Below are positions 45,873-58,600 of a stretch of DNA of 64,000 nt, piece by piece. The stretch comes from Stereum hirsutum FP-91666 SS1 (lineage: Eukaryota > Basidiomycota > Agaricomycetes > Russulales > Stereaceae): positions 1,805,822-1,869,821 of the forward strand of contig NW_006763132.1 in the NCBI RefSeq assembly GCF_000264905.1. The letters are read 5' to 3'. Position 1 is the stretch's first letter, and each line of letters begins with the position of its first letter. The position numbers were made by a program, and so were the translations under genes. Below the pieces are notes generated by a model. It saw only the letters and a list, made by a program, of their open reading frames with translations. It ran no database searches and had not been told where the DNA came from.

Positions 45873-46720
45873 TTAAATGTCGTCGATATCGACCTCGCCC
45901 TCGTCACCGAACTCGAACGTGCATTCGCCCTCCTCTTCACCGAACGTATCCGTCTCGTTGATCTTGGCATTCTCGGGCAACTCGCCGTAGGCTTTCACTG
46001 TGAGTGCAAAAAACTTAGATTCACTGGGACAGAAGAGATTATGAGATATGACTCACGATTGCGAGCCTCGTCAGCGGTGTATTTCACGATGACATCTGCC
46101 TTGTCATCTTGGAAGTCTCGCAGCGAAAGGAGCACGATGTCTCCCTGGTTAATCCAGACCTAAAGATCCGCAACAAACCGAGCAGCAACCAGTATTGTCA
46201 GTCACAACATAGTACATGACAGAAGATTAGATGTTGGGAGGATGGGCGTCTACGAAGACCAAGCGTCAAAACGTACCTTCTTCCGCATCTTGCCCCGAAT
46301 ATGGGCCAACCGCTTCTCCCCGTCGAAGCAAGTCGCCTCCAATCGTCCGTTCCCCAACATCTTCGTCACCTGAGCGTATTCCTGCCCATCCTCACGGAAG
46401 ACAAGCTCGCGCTTGTCATCGTCGTTCTCGTTCTTTCCTCTTCTCCGGTTCTTGCCTCCCTAATCTCCGCCACATCGATCCACCAATAATTCCATAGCCA
46501 CATCCGCACCCGCATCCCACGCCGATTTGACCGTCGCATCGCCAGAAGGGAAAGAGTGCGCGCATCCAAGGAGAATGTTCGAAGATATCTATTAGAGAGG
46601 GATGGTAAAGGGCTCAGTAAGAACGAAGCTGACCTTTCCCTTGTTCTATATTACAGATGAAAAATTCGATCAATATCACACATCGGGCCTCCACGCCACG
46701 GAAGTACGCACCTTAGGCAT
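45873..46720 (-). CDS. TIF11: Translation initiation factor eIF1A
   Basis: Five exons (46712-46720, 46634-46645, 46277-46459, 46057-46159, 45873-45997) join in phase to 143 residues, the family's usual length. Exon 1 codes only Met-Pro-Lys and exon 2 is a 12-base microexon (Asn-Lys-Gly-Lys). The basic N-terminal tail ([11 protein letters not shown]) is followed by the OB fold: [60 protein letters not shown] and [20 protein letters not shown]. The acidic C-terminal tail ends with DIDDI, the conserved eIF5B-binding end. The protein binds the A site of the 40S subunit and aids scanning and start-codon choice. Confidence 0.95.
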
Positions 46721-47519
46721 ATTGACTGCGGTAGAGCTGTCCTAAAGCTAGCCCTTGTCTGTCTTTTGGGTGCGTAGAGCGGCCTGAGGCCTGCGAGCGA
46801 GGAAGAGACGAGGGGGTAGAGGGGAAGTGCTGCACGTCGGGCGCTTTGCAAAGCCTGTGCGATGAGTCGTTCGTCGGGTCATCATGGAGATTGCCGGTCG
46901 GAGCTTGCGATGATGTGGCGCCACATCGTGTTTGCGCCACACTGCACGCACCGTCCTGCCATTCCAGAGTCCCCGAAACTTTGTTCATTGTCCTGTACGT
47001 TGCTCCAAGCCGAGACTCGGGTCCTCCAAAGCACTCATGTCAGAATTTGGTGATAGGGAAGTAACTTACAGAAAGGTAAAATTAAATATGTGTTCCACGA
47101 GAGCGAGATACGGAATTGGAGTGAAGAACAAGGGAAACCATGGAAAGAAGGATAGGACGGAGGGGAGAAAACTCCAGATAGAAAAGGCGCAAAGTAAAGA
47201 GATCCCGAATCAATGAGGGTAATATCGGTAACGCAAGAGTTCGCATTGTGATTATGAAGTGTGGTGAGACGCCAGTACCAGTGATTAGTGTAAGGTGATG
47301 GATAGCGGAGTATCGACGCGAAGACGGAAAACGAGAGGACGGTGAACACGGATACGTGGTGGATCAAAAAAGTACAAACGAGGGACGTAAAATTGTGATC
47401 CAAGATTCGACATAGGCTAAACTAGATCAGCCCAAAGGATAGATCAACGGTAGAGAAACAAGTAGAGCGACTCTTCAATACAATCGGAGGCTTGTTCAGG
47501 TCAAGAGCGAGCAGCAACA
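46721..47519. other. Intergenic region
   Basis: Promoter side of eIF1A and downstream of the Ser/Pro-rich gene. No gene or RNA recognised. Confidence 0.5.
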
Positions 47520-49797
47520 CTATCCCAAGAACGCCATCTCACTCAACCTCCTGCTCTCCTCGTCCTCCACCCCCCTAACCTGATCCGCGATCGTCCCATG
47601 GCTATGGATCGTCGGCGCCACCGCCGCCCTTGGCACCCTCGGCCCCACGCCCGTCCCCGTCCTCCTCGAACTCCCGCCGCTACCGCCACCAGTACTCCAA
47701 GCAGATGGTGGTGCCGCGCCTCCACCTACCCTTCCCGATGCAGTAGCGGGATACTCCCTCCGCCCGGTCGCACCCTCCGACAAAGCACCCGCACTCTTCA
47801 GCGGCGGAGGCAGTGTCTGTTTATTCACGTCCACGAACAGGGCTTTAGGCCTCACCGCACCGCTGACCGCTCTTCTCAAGTTTCCGAACGAAAGCTATTT
47901 GCTCATCTTGCGAGTCTGAGGGTCCGAAGTCGAGGGAGGAATCCCGGTACGCTCCTTCGTGGACGACGAGAAGATACCGAATGATTTTGGGCGATCAGCA
48001 GAGTCCGAAGGCGGTGCAAGACGGAGTGACGTAGACGATTCGTTGGTGGCGGAAGGAGTAGTAGTAGTCGGCAAAGGAGGTGGTGGAGGTGCTAAAATGC
48101 CGAATTCTTGGTCTTCGAGGATACACTGGTCCGAAGCCTCAAGGACGCGATCGATCTTCTCGTTCATACCAAGATCCAGAGGAGGAGTCTCCGAGCCTTC
48201 AACAATAACAGGTCCAGCAGTTCCTCTACCCTTCCGACTCGGCGACTGGCTGCTGCTCCGGTCAGTGGGCTTTTTCGAAAGAGATGCGCCCAAGCCTGAT
48301 CCAGAGGTCGGATTGGTGGAATGACCGTGGAAGCTAAGACTCGGGGCGCCTATCGACGGCGTCGCAGGCATACTCGAGTTTGTTGTGCTCTGCGAGATAC
48401 GCGAGACATGCGAAACGTTAGACGGCGTGGACTCGACGAGCGAGGGCATCGTCTGGCTCGAATAAGATCCAGAGAGCGCATGTTCGGAGTCGTCGGGCGA
48501 GGTACCTGGGCCGCCAACGCCTGTGAGGGTGAGGTTGAGTGTATCCGAAGAGGTAAAGAATTGTGCGATAGGAGAGGTAGAATTGGAGGGAGAGATAGTT
48601 GTAGGAACAGGCGGTAGAGGCCCGGAAGGCGACGAAGCAGGCGTAGGGAGAGAGGCCTTCCGAGCTCTGGGAGAGCCAGGCTCACGACGCGAAGATGAAC
48701 GAGAGGGCGGCTGCAGGTGCGTAGATGTCGGACTTTGTGGAGGCGTGGCCAGTGATGATTTAGGAACAGAAGATTTGGTGGTGTCGCGGGGATTGGGGGT
48801 GATAGCACCGGGCGTCGCTGTCCTCAACGAGGAAGATGACGTCGTTGGGAGAGGTTGTATTGGTTCCAGAGTCTGGCTTTTTGATCGTGTGGGCGTAGTA
48901 GTGCCGGTAGACCCATGATACTGTAACCACTGCGTAACTTTCTGCGTGCTGTCGGTGCTAGAGCTTGATCGTGCCCGCAGTGTCTCAATTTGAGTGACGG
49001 CAGCGGTAGGCGTGGGAGGGATAGGGGGTGTCCGCTTTGACTTTGGGGAACTAGATGGAGATGTGGGTGTGGGTGCGGTAGTACTGCGAGCCTTGGACTT
49101 CTCTGGGACAGCAGGAGGTGGCGTGGGAACGTCAACACTGGCGGTGTCCTTCAAGGACGGGGCGGGAGCGGCTTTCCTGTTAGAAATGGACATCGGGAAA
49201 GGAAATGGAGAGTATGTCAGTATCCGAGACTTGGCTCCCAGAAAGGAAGGACACAGACAATGACGGTTCCTTGCCTTGATCGTCTGCCTGTCCACCTTCG
49301 CCACCGCCCGACCCAGCCCCTTCAGACCCACTCAGACTGTTCCTCGCCCTCCACATCTCCGCCATCTTCCTGGCCTCGGAGTCGCCACCTTCACCCGTGC
49401 CTCCAGCACCCTCCCGAGGCTTCAAAATCGCCAACCGTCGATTCTCATCCTCCTCAAGTTTCGAGAGCGGTTTCTGCGGAATCAAGCCTCTCGCACGTAA
49501 AGCAGCAGCACGAGCTTCCGGTGTGAATGCGTTGTCAAGGGGTGGCGCGTGGAGGATGCGAGTTCGTGTGGGTTTGCGCTTCACAGCGACGTTTGGATTT
49601 GAGTTTGGGTCATGTGTATCGGGTCCGGAATGAGAGTGGGAAGAGAACGGGTTATGGAAGGCGGTCGGGGCGTTGGCGGTTGCAGACTCGGTGGTGGAGG
49701 GGCGCAATTTCGTGCCTAGGCGGCTAATTAGGCCTTTGGATTTTTGGTGAGTGAGGGGTGGCGACTGAGAAGCGTGTCTGAATTTCAATATCGACAT
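47520..49797 (-). CDS. Disordered Ser/Pro/Thr-rich protein with an in-frame TAG
   Basis: Exon 1 (about 49259-49797) begins MSILKFRHASQSPPLTHQKS and contains DNAFTPEARAAALRARGLIP and KPLSKLEEDENRRLAI. Exon 2 starts at 49176 and reads to TAG at 47895-47897. Most of it is low-complexity Ser/Pro/Thr, with two less biased segments: STQKVTQWLQYHGSTG and LGMNEKIDRVLEASDQCI. The same frame then continues past the TAG for about 125 residues (SFGNLRRAVSGAVRPKALFV ... RLSEMAFLG) to a stop at 47520-47522. A phase-matched 81-base intron from GTACCG (about 47948) to AAGAG could remove the TAG; otherwise the gene ends at 47895. Likely a cytoplasmic scaffold or polarity-type protein, but no family is recognised. 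Confidence 0.6.
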
Positions 49798-50340
49798 GGG
49801 TGGTTGTCATTAGGAACTGCGAATTTAAGGAAGGTGCAAAGATGTGAGGAAATACGTACGTCGCGGGAACGGGCATGGCGTTCGTGGAATTGTCCTGTGT
49901 GGTTCTATGTCGCACATGAAGAGTTTATGGTAAGATGAATGTAGCTCAAAGTTCGTTAGATGAGAGAAGCACGGACCTTGAATGTTCGACGGGACTCGAG
50001 GTCAAAGCTGGTGTCGTACGCAGACGGTCACGGTGAGAACTGTCCTTGGCGTAGGTAGGTCCGTTGGAAGACGAACTATAATAGGGAAAAGAAAAACAAA
50101 ATTTGAGAGGTGAGCGGATGTCTTATATTCATTAATAGGACGAAGTTGCCTAAAAGCTGACGAGGGTGAAACAGGGGTGTATGATAGCAAGCATAGGATC
50201 TGGTGATCAGGGCCGGTGCGGGTATACCATGCAAGTGCCAGTGTACCCGCGGTGATTTGGCGGTGGGGACGGGAGCGATTGTGGTGCGGATACAGGCGGG
50301 TGCAAGCGGAATTCCAAACTAAGCAGCAAGGTAAAGGACG

Positions 50341-50606
50341 TACGCGTGTACCGGAGATTGTGTCTGGTTCTGCGTATAAGTAGCTCTGGCACCGCCGGCT
50401 CCAGTCGTGGTAATGGGCTGGAGATTAGCTGGGTCGTTGGGGATGGGAGGCAAAGGTGTCTCCTGATCATGTCTGTGAGCCATCCTAGCTGGTTGAGAAT
50501 TCGAATCATGCTCGGTGTGGTCGCCTGAGGAATCACCAGGATTCGCATGGATCGTCTGAGTCTTCTTCTTACCCATGCGAACGTTGAAACGCTTGGAAGA
50601 GTCCAT
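50341..50606 (-). CDS. Small hydrophilic protein, 5' exon
   Basis: ATG at 50606 opens MDSSKRFNVRMGKKKTQTIH, then GDHTEHDSNSQPARMAHRHD and PLPPIPNDPANLQPITTTGA, up to donor-like GTACAC/GTACGT near 50341-50356. The 3' continuation is unclear: two acceptor choices after TTGCTGCTTAG give different Pro-rich or mixed tails, and either intron would be under 40 bases. It may be a separate short gene or the first exon of the neighbouring Ser/Pro-rich gene. No family recognised. Confidence 0.4.
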
Positions 50607-51317
50607 CGCGAGCACGGTCAGAGACGACGACGACGATGGGGGAAAGGAGAAAGAAGGGGGAGCCGTGCATGTTCGTTGTTTATATGTATCGCGATCAGCA
50701 ATCTAGAGGAAGCGTGCGAGAGAAAGAAGAGGGTGATCGGGTGACGAATGTGGGGATGGCCTCGTCTCTCCCGGCTGAACATCCGTTTCGCTCGCCAGCG
50801 AAACCACATGTGAGAGAATATCCGTGCTTGTGCCTCCAGGTCGGCGGATTTACTTATGCGCATGTGAACCAAGGTGCCTCGAACCGCAGCGCAAATTCCA
50901 AGCTAACCCCTGCTCCCCTCGTACCTCTTTAAAATGACAAGTCTGTTTGTTTGCACAAGACCACAGCGAGCATTGTGGCGTCGGAGAGGCGAACATAATT
51001 TGGCAGCTGGTGGTTTGTGTTGACCTGTCAAGAACACGATTGAAGGAGCGATCGACCGAGAAAACGTGGGAAGGGGCGCGAACATATCAATTTCCAATCG
51101 GCTGCGCTAACTTCCGTCGCCTGCCAAGCCCTTCAAATTCCCCGCATTTTTATCTACTCCGGTTTGCTGGCCAAGTCCTTTCCTCGAGCCTCAACGGCAG
51201 ACGACTGAAGAGGAAATTTCTGCTCGTGGTGCTGCATGCTCGTGGACCTGAGGACAATGGTATGGGCATCCCCCGTCTTGCCGCTAGCTTCGATGGCGGC
51301 CGACGCAAGGAACATGT

Positions 51318-52564
51318 CTAATAGCCGTTTGAACCATCACGAGTTCCATCAGCCTGAGGACCGTTTCTCGAAGTTGCTTCAAGTCGCCCTCCTTCCTTTC
51401 CCTCCCCGGTATTTTCGTGGTCCGACCTCGCTTCCTCGTCACTTGACAAAAGCTGCGGCCTGGTGATGGTCACCGTAATATCATCCGTGAATGAATCCTT
51501 CCATACAAGAAGGGTACGATTCCACAGGCCCTTCCCTGCCCTTCCCCGCCTGAACGCACGACTGCTTGCCGTATTTGATGGGAGATGTACGTTCCACATC
51601 ACTACCTTCTCGCACAGTCGTGGCGATCGTCGGGCTCGCATGGTTTTTGCATTGTGTCGACCGGTATCCCCATAGAGTAACTCGAGAATGTGCTTCAGAT
51701 GCAGCAGCCACAGAATCACGAGCTTTAAGTGGGTTAGTGACCCAGTGCTACTTTGCTCTCTCTGGCGAAGAACCGTAGAGTTTCGGTCAAGCTTTTCCTC
51801 TCTGCCAGCCCTACCTCGAACGATGTGCTCTAACAATGACCAGTCGTATCCATGCTCGACGATCTGCTTTCCTCACACCTCAACAGGCAGACCTGACATG
51901 ACATGGCCAGCAACAAATCAGTTGGGTGCACAGTTATGGTGCACGCGCTACCTAGGGAGTCTTGAAATGGTTCGTCGAAGTCCAAGTGCTCCGTCCACAT
52001 TATCACTGCCGGCAGCGACCTCGCGCATTCGTTCCACTGATAATCAAACCAGTTACTAGAGGTACTATGTAAGTACTCTGGCTTACTGTGCGTACAGAAT
52101 ACGGCGTTTCTCAGATACGGTGCAATGTACTCTTTAACGAGACGTACGACCCAAACCCGCTGCCCACTCGCAGCCACTCGCCCGCCCTATACTCTTGAGG
52201 CAACTCAATCCTCGAAAACGAGCCCTTCTTCATCAAGCATCGGCCATCCACCCCAATAGCCACACCCCATTCCATCTCTTCACGCTCCCCATCTGAATGC
52301 TCCCTATCAAACGCCCTACAACAAAGCTGTTACGCTCATCGTAATGAAGACCATCGTGACCCTTTTCGTTACACAATCCACTGGTCAAACAATAACCGTG
52401 GATAATTCGAGAGCGGTAAGCAGTGGACTGTGTCTTTCCGAATACTAGGCATAGTCGCAGAGCAATGAGGACCGTCCATGTCGGCACAGAGTCCAGCAAA
52501 GGCATGTAACGAGTACGAGCAGGGATCTGAGCTCTTACTCAGGAGATGTAGCGAGACTTTCCAT
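51318..52564 (-). CDS. Unrecognised five-exon gene
   Basis: Exons 52539-52564, 52373-52444, 52148-52315, 51898-52055 and 51318-51601 keep phase and give about 235 residues. The readable order is MESLATSPDIRKDTVHCLPL, LLFDQWIVAFDREHSDGERE, EWGVAIGVDGRCLMKKGSFS, WNECARSLPAVIMWTEHLDF, ACTITVHPTDLLLAMS, VMWNVHLPSNTASSRAFRRG and WNRTLLVWKDSFTDDITVTI, then a disordered C-terminus. The last intron (about 300 bases) and its borders are the weakest part. The strand-rich Trp-containing sequence suggests a compact beta fold, but I cannot name a family. Confidence 0.5.
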
Positions 52565-53971
52565 CGTTGTACGTGACGTGGGGCAACGACAACGCCACGA
52601 GCTTGTAATCGCAACTTGAGACTGCCGTTGTTGTTTTTCTGCCCGCAGAAAGCGATCGAAGTGTCAAATTTTCACATAGGAGTATTGGCCGAAACATCAG
52701 CTCAATAATCACATATAATTTTGTGCCCACGTTCAACGACGACGACGGAGGTTAGACGTTAGCAAAGAGGAGTGAGTCGACCCGCGGCGCCAATCATAGT
52801 TAATCGCTGTTAATCGATTCTCTCAAGTTGGGGCGGCGCTTCGGGAATAGCCGGAAGACAAAATCAGTCGTACATACCTGCAACTCGCTCATTCTCAATT
52901 TTTTTAATTCTTTTCTTCTACTGTCATGAGGTACTATTATCCTGCGCTCGATCTGAATAATCGGTGTTACTCTCCAAGTCTCGATGGCAATGCAAGGCTA
53001 AGTACCTAACACATGTTGCCTCAGTAAGCACTCTTAAAAAACTCAAGTTTGCTGCCGAAATCCTCCTCTACGTCATTCTCTGGCTCGGAGGCTCTACTGA
53101 GCTTCATGCGCTTTATGGTCTGCTTTCTAGGATATTTTGCGATTATAAACCCGGTCTGGCTATTTTTGACGTCCTAGTTAGTCTATATCGACACAGTTCT
53201 GCTCACGGTACAACTGACAGGGTATCTACTATAGGGGTCAACTGGCTGAGCCTCCTCTATAACTTCAGTGTGAAGTTGTGCGACGTCGGCCAGATATCGA
53301 CGGCTTCCATTGGCTATTTATTGCTCTGGTCAACGGGTAGGCGCCGAGCACAATGGACATTGTTGTCACTCTTGTTCTTCATTGAGGTTCTGCCCTGCAA
53401 TTGTGGTCGCACGGTTCGCTCTCGCGCCAGTAGGCTGTGGTTTTTGCGTGGATGTATGAGCCTACGGATAATGAGTGGGTGGACGTATTCAATGGATCGT
53501 AGTTCCATTGGAAGACATTGATGGACGACTAACAACGGGCCCGTGGCATTCACTCTGTTGAATTACCAGTGTTGATGGGCGCAAAGCAGCGTTCGTGTAC
53601 ACTGCCTCAGTGTCCTCTTTGGGAACGATAAGGAGTTTGGACTCCGTGTCATCATTTCTGTGCTATGAATAAGTATCCTTTGCCATGTATGTCGTTCCAT
53701 CGTAAGCTCAGACAGACATCGGAGTCATGTGGATATCCTGTTGCTCAGCCTGTCCACTGTTCACGGCCCATGACTGTCACTAGTTGATCATAGTCTCTCG
53801 TGTGGATATCACATCCACATCACCCAGAGTGCCGCGAAATACTACGCCAAATGGCCCTGCTCGCTTTGTCTGTGTTCTCATATATAGTGATACCGTCCGA
53901 CTTACTCCCGAACTGTATCCCTCTTCTCTCAATCATCCGCTTTTACCCGCACACCGACTTGATTGTTCTAC
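52565..53971. other. Intergenic region with one dubious open frame
   Basis: A plus-strand frame of about 185 codons at 52964-53521 is open but has erratic composition and no recognisable motif or splice partner. Otherwise only the promoter of the oxidoreductase gene. Confidence 0.4.
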
Positions 53972-55253
53972 ATGACTTCCTCAATCCACAGGGCGCTCTT
54001 GGTTCTGGAGAAGGGTGCACCGCCCACCGTCGATACACGCCCAACTCCTAAGCCAGGCAAAGATGAGATCTTGGTGAAAGTCTCCGCAACCTCTATCAAT
54101 CCCATCGACGCATACATGGGTCTCATGGGAGCCTTCATTCAATCTTACCCTGCTACTCTCGGGTGCGATGCGGCCGGCATCGTAGAGGAGGTTGGCGAGG
54201 ATGTCAAGACATTCGTCAAAGGTGATAGAGTGTAGGCAGTATTCCCCTCCATCATGCTCGGATCGTGGCTGACATCCCAGCATAGTCTGTCTGCGGGCGA
54301 TTTCAAGCCAGATTTTCACACTTATCAGGAATATGCGCTCGGCTATGAATGGACGTCCTGCAAGGCAAGTTGCCACGATTAGTCTAAGTTGCGGCGTATA
54401 TTCTCGGTTGCTTATGATGGTAATGGTAGATACCTGAAAATATGACCTTTGAGGAAGCCTCGACGATCCCCCTTGTCCTCGGCACAGCGGCCGTAGGAAT
54501 GTACGGGGTGCTGAAGACGCCACATGGAGGGGCGGGTCTCGTGGCACCTTGGGCAGAGGGTGGTAGGAATAAATATCATAACGAGCCTGCGATTGTTATA
54601 GGAGGCGCAAGCGGCGTTGGCCAGTGTGGTGAGTGATTGAAATCTGACTTTTCCTCTCTGAACAACCTATGCTGACTCGAGCTGACGTACCTCGATGCAA
54701 AGCAATTCAACTGGCGAAGATGTCAGGATTCAACCCAATCATCACCAGCGCCTCCTCACACAACACTGCGTACTGCAAAGCGGCGGGTGCGACTCACGTC
54801 ATCGACTACCAGAAGACTCCTTATGGGCCAGCCTTCGTTGAGGCCGTCTCTGCCATCACGACCGCTCCGATCAAGTTCATCTACGATGCCATAAGCGCTG
54901 AGGCCTCACAAACGACTTGCTGGTCCATTCTCGCCCCGGGCGGGAGATTGGTCGTCGCAAACCCTAATGCCTCCAAAGATATAGGACAACCTGGTGTTGA
55001 GGGAAAAGATGGAAGGAGGGTTATTACTGTTTTTGGAAGTGTGCACAATGATGAAGTGGGAGGGGATGTGCAGCTTGGGAAGAGCATGTATGTCGCGCTG
55101 GAGAAGATGTTGAGAGATGGTGACATCAAGCCGAGTAAGGTCGAGCTGCTTCCAGGAGGGTTGAGCGGACTGCCGGACGGATTTGCGAGGTTGGTGGCTA
55201 AGAAGATCAGCGGGGCGAAGATGGTCGTGAGGGTGGCGGACACACCGAAGTGA
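53972..55253 (+). CDS. Zinc-independent MDR oxidoreductase (trans-enoyl reductase-like)
   Basis: Four exons (53972-54231, 54286-54364, 54430-54628, 54703-55253) join in phase to 362 residues. The GroES-like half shows VKVSATSINPIDAYMGLMG, TLGCDAAGIVEEVGEDVKTF and HTYQEYAL. The Rossmann half has AIVIGGASGVGQCAIQLAKM (GxGxxG-type NADPH loop), then KAAGATHVIDYQKT and FIYDAISAEASQTTCWSILA. The zinc ligands of classical alcohol dehydrogenases are absent, as in quinone oxidoreductase and the ToxD/trans-enoyl-reductase branch common in fungi. The enzyme probably reduces a C=C bond of a small enone with NADPH. Intron 2 has a GC donor (AAG/GCAAGT at 54362-54370), the known minor GC-AG class. No polyketide synthase lies nearby. 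Confidence 0.9.
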
Positions 55254-55674
55254 TCCCATCTTACTTGATATCGTCTTCTGTCGAGTGATTCTTCGTGTAC
55301 TTCTAATATTTATACAAGACCCGCAATCCCGAGAATGAGAGCTGTGAGCCGTATGGCTCGACGTTCTGTGTGGGGAGCGCAGGAGTCTCACGAGACCAGT
55401 GATCCGGGCGACCAGCGAGTGCTCTACTTGGCCGTCATGCGCAGCTGGACTTCAGGGACATGTTCGGGAGAAAGAGCTTGTCCATTCAATCTACATCAGA
55501 ACTATACATACACTCCTTCGTAGAACAGTCAGGGGTGACTGAAGCATACACATAACGAAGAGGAAACTCACCTCAACACCATAATACAGTGCGTAACAGT
55601 TTAAGGCGTAAATGTCCACAATGTTGTCTACATAGCGATACAGCCACAAGATGAATCGACGCAGGACCTCAACT
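55254..55674. other. Convergent 3' ends
   Basis: Holds the 3' untranslated regions of the oxidoreductase gene and the convergent YVC1 gene. No further gene is seen. Confidence 0.5.
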
Positions 55675-58600
55675 TCAAAACGTATCATTCCTCGATGGTG
55701 TTCCAGGTGTCCCGACCTCGTTTCTCATACCCCTGTTTATCCAAAAGTAACCAGTCAGTAAAATATAAATGCAGACGCGATCGCCCTGACATACCTAGTC
55801 AACATCATCAACAAGCTCTCGATCCTCGCCTGCCTTTCCTGCAGTTCTTTCATCTCCCCCTTCAACCCACTCATGTCACCCTTTTTCGTATCCTTTCGTT
55901 TGCTATCACGTCCACCCCTGTCCTCCTCTGCACCGTTGCTCTCCCGCTCTTCCAACAGCTCCTGGACTCTTTTCAGTCTCTCCTCCAATTTCTCCATTCT
56001 ATCGCCCACCATCATTCCATCACCGACGCCCGTACTCTCGTTGAGACCCCTCCTCCCACCTCCGAACAACCTGGCCAAAGGACTAGCAGGAGTCGGTATC
56101 TCGCCAGTCGCCGCGTTAAGCACCCGTGTCGCCTCAGTACGCAAAGACAGATACCGCGGTCTGGACGCCGACTGTCGGATGGAGGTCTGAGTCGGGGAAC
56201 GAGGAATACTAGACGGACGACCTGGACGACCTGGACGACCAGGTGTCGAAGTTTGCGTTTCGCTTCTCGGCCGAGTCGGACTATTCCTGTTCCCGTTCGA
56301 AAACCTATTCGTGGTCGCGCTAGCGGGCTCCGTGCTCATATCCCCTTCTTCTTCTGTCATACCTTGCACATGCCTTTCCCGGCTCGCCCAGCTCCTCAGC
56401 CCGATCCTGTCACGATCATCGTCTTCCTCGCCATCCTCATCCTCAAACAGACTGATGTCATCCTCGTCCACCAATTGTTCCACGTCGAACAAAGCCTCAT
56501 AGATGTCCTCTGCGTGCGTTCCCATGACGGCTTCGAGAACAGGCAGGGTCTTGACGGCACGGGGCAGGGAGTTGTATAAGGACTGAGCGGCGGACTGCGT
56601 GGTGTGGCGGAGGCCTTGATTGTTTGAGTTTGTGGGTCTTGCGTGGTCAAGATGGCGTGGCTGTTGTTGGAAGGATCGTTCGTAGAGCGAGATGGCGATC
56701 AGGATGGGGAAACTCTAGTAAACCGTGTAATATTAGCGCAAGTTCAGCGAGACAAGCGCAGGGGAAGATGGGAGGTGACATACTGTTAGTCGAATTAGGA
56801 ATACGTTTGCGGTGTGAAGCGAGCGTGGGGAGAGTACGAAACTGGCTGGCCATAGAATGGCAAAGGCCAGTAAATTGAACGGAGGCTGGTAACTGAACAG
56901 TGCGTCGGACTTCATCCTGTGGTTGTAAAATGAATCAGACCATCGAAATTTATTCGCCACAAAAATGGACAGTACCCTTCGAGAGTGATGATGGTGAATT
57001 GGAAGAGGTACTGGACAGAACAAGTCAGTCATAACTCTGTGTAACAGGAAAAAAACCAAACAATACCTCCTGATTCGCGTTCTAAGATGGGGTTGAAAAT
57101 AAACGTTGAGCGATCTGATTGCACAGTAATGCGAAAACGGACTCACGGCATCAATCCTCGCAAACGTATTCGACAATATCGATATCAAAACTATTCCACC
57201 ACCCACCCAGACATGAGCTAAATATTCGAACACTTACAGCAACCCAAGAGAGAACAAGAAAGTACGCACTTGTCAGAAGCAGCGTATTACTCAACGCCGC
57301 AAACCCAGTCATCAATATCGGGCCAAACACCGGATGAAAGCTCTCCGCCTGTCCAAAGCTGAGATACGTATTGCCGAACCAGATCTGCACCATGAGCCAC
57401 GCGATGGATTTGAGCTTCCACTTGTCCGATGCGAGCGTCCAGAGGGTGAAGAGCAGGCCGGAGAAACATATCGCTGCGATGCACATGAAGAAGATAAATT
57501 CGGCGATCATGCCACGGAGGGCTCTGCGTTGGGGAGTTGGTAAGTTGGTGAGGGAATGGCTTCAATGGGTAGATAGGAAGGAGAAAGGAGGATGGGGTTA
57601 CGAACAGGACGACAACGTTGTTGGATACGAGGAAGAACGCGAGCCTGGGAGACGTGATCCGAGTCATCAACCATCCCGTCTCAGCGAGTTGAAGTTCTAA
57701 AATTGTGCAGGCTCACCTGGGAAATAGTATACAAGCGCCACATGCCAAGATATCGAAGCCTAATTCCGACGAAGATGCTTTATGACGCAAGGTCTCAGCC
57801 TCACTTCGCGCTCGTTTTGAGAAAAAAGTGATACTTACGGTCTCCCGTGGCGAGGCCTTTTATGCGTAGAATAATATAGAGCAGGAAGACGATGACGAAT
57901 GATGTGTCGAAGACATTCCACATCTACATTTGTAGTTAGTCAACCGTTATCGAGCGATGGGAGGAGAAAGTGAACAAACATTCGCGATATAAACTGATAT
58001 GTTTCAAGCGTTAAATCAGTGACCCCGGGGATAAATCGTGAAGATCCACATTAACTCACTTCCCCAACCATGTTCTTGAGATGCCGTGTATTCCGCCAAC
58101 GTGAATGCTGAAGCGAAAACGATGAATACGACTTCAAACACGTTCATCGCGTTCTTGTCCTGCTCTGCGCCATCACAGGAACGGATTAATTCAACATCTT
58201 CATGAAGCAGACATCGGAGCTTACTAGACAGCGCCAACACAAAGATCACGAACAACACCACAAAGTTCAAAAACTCTAATAGTGCACCATACTTCGGCAC
58301 GCGTAGCCTATCGTCAATTCAACAACAATTATGGATAGGAATTAGACCGGATGAGAGGGGTAATAGATGGGTGTCCTTACCGTGGATGGTGCAACAGCGA
58401 GGCTTTGCGTATATCGTAGATTTCAATGGCTCGCTGCTTGTAGTTATCGGCTACAAGGGAGCGGTTGGTCGCTGCGGAACTTGAGTAGACGACTTGGCCG
58501 GAGTAGATGTCATTCACGACCGTCCTTCGATTATTGAACACAGAAGACCGAGAGACCCGAGATATGGGCGAGTGGGGGGCGAGCGATTGAGTAATTATCA

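Noticed and set aside
52964..53521. 185-codon plus-strand frame as a gene
   Set aside because: Composition is erratic, no motif, signal or splice partner, and no similarity I can recall.
55695..56579. 294-codon plus-strand frame
   Set aside because: Antisense to the YVC1 C-terminal exon, whose coiled coil and acidic cluster are clearly real; the plus reading is Arg/Ser/Leu noise.
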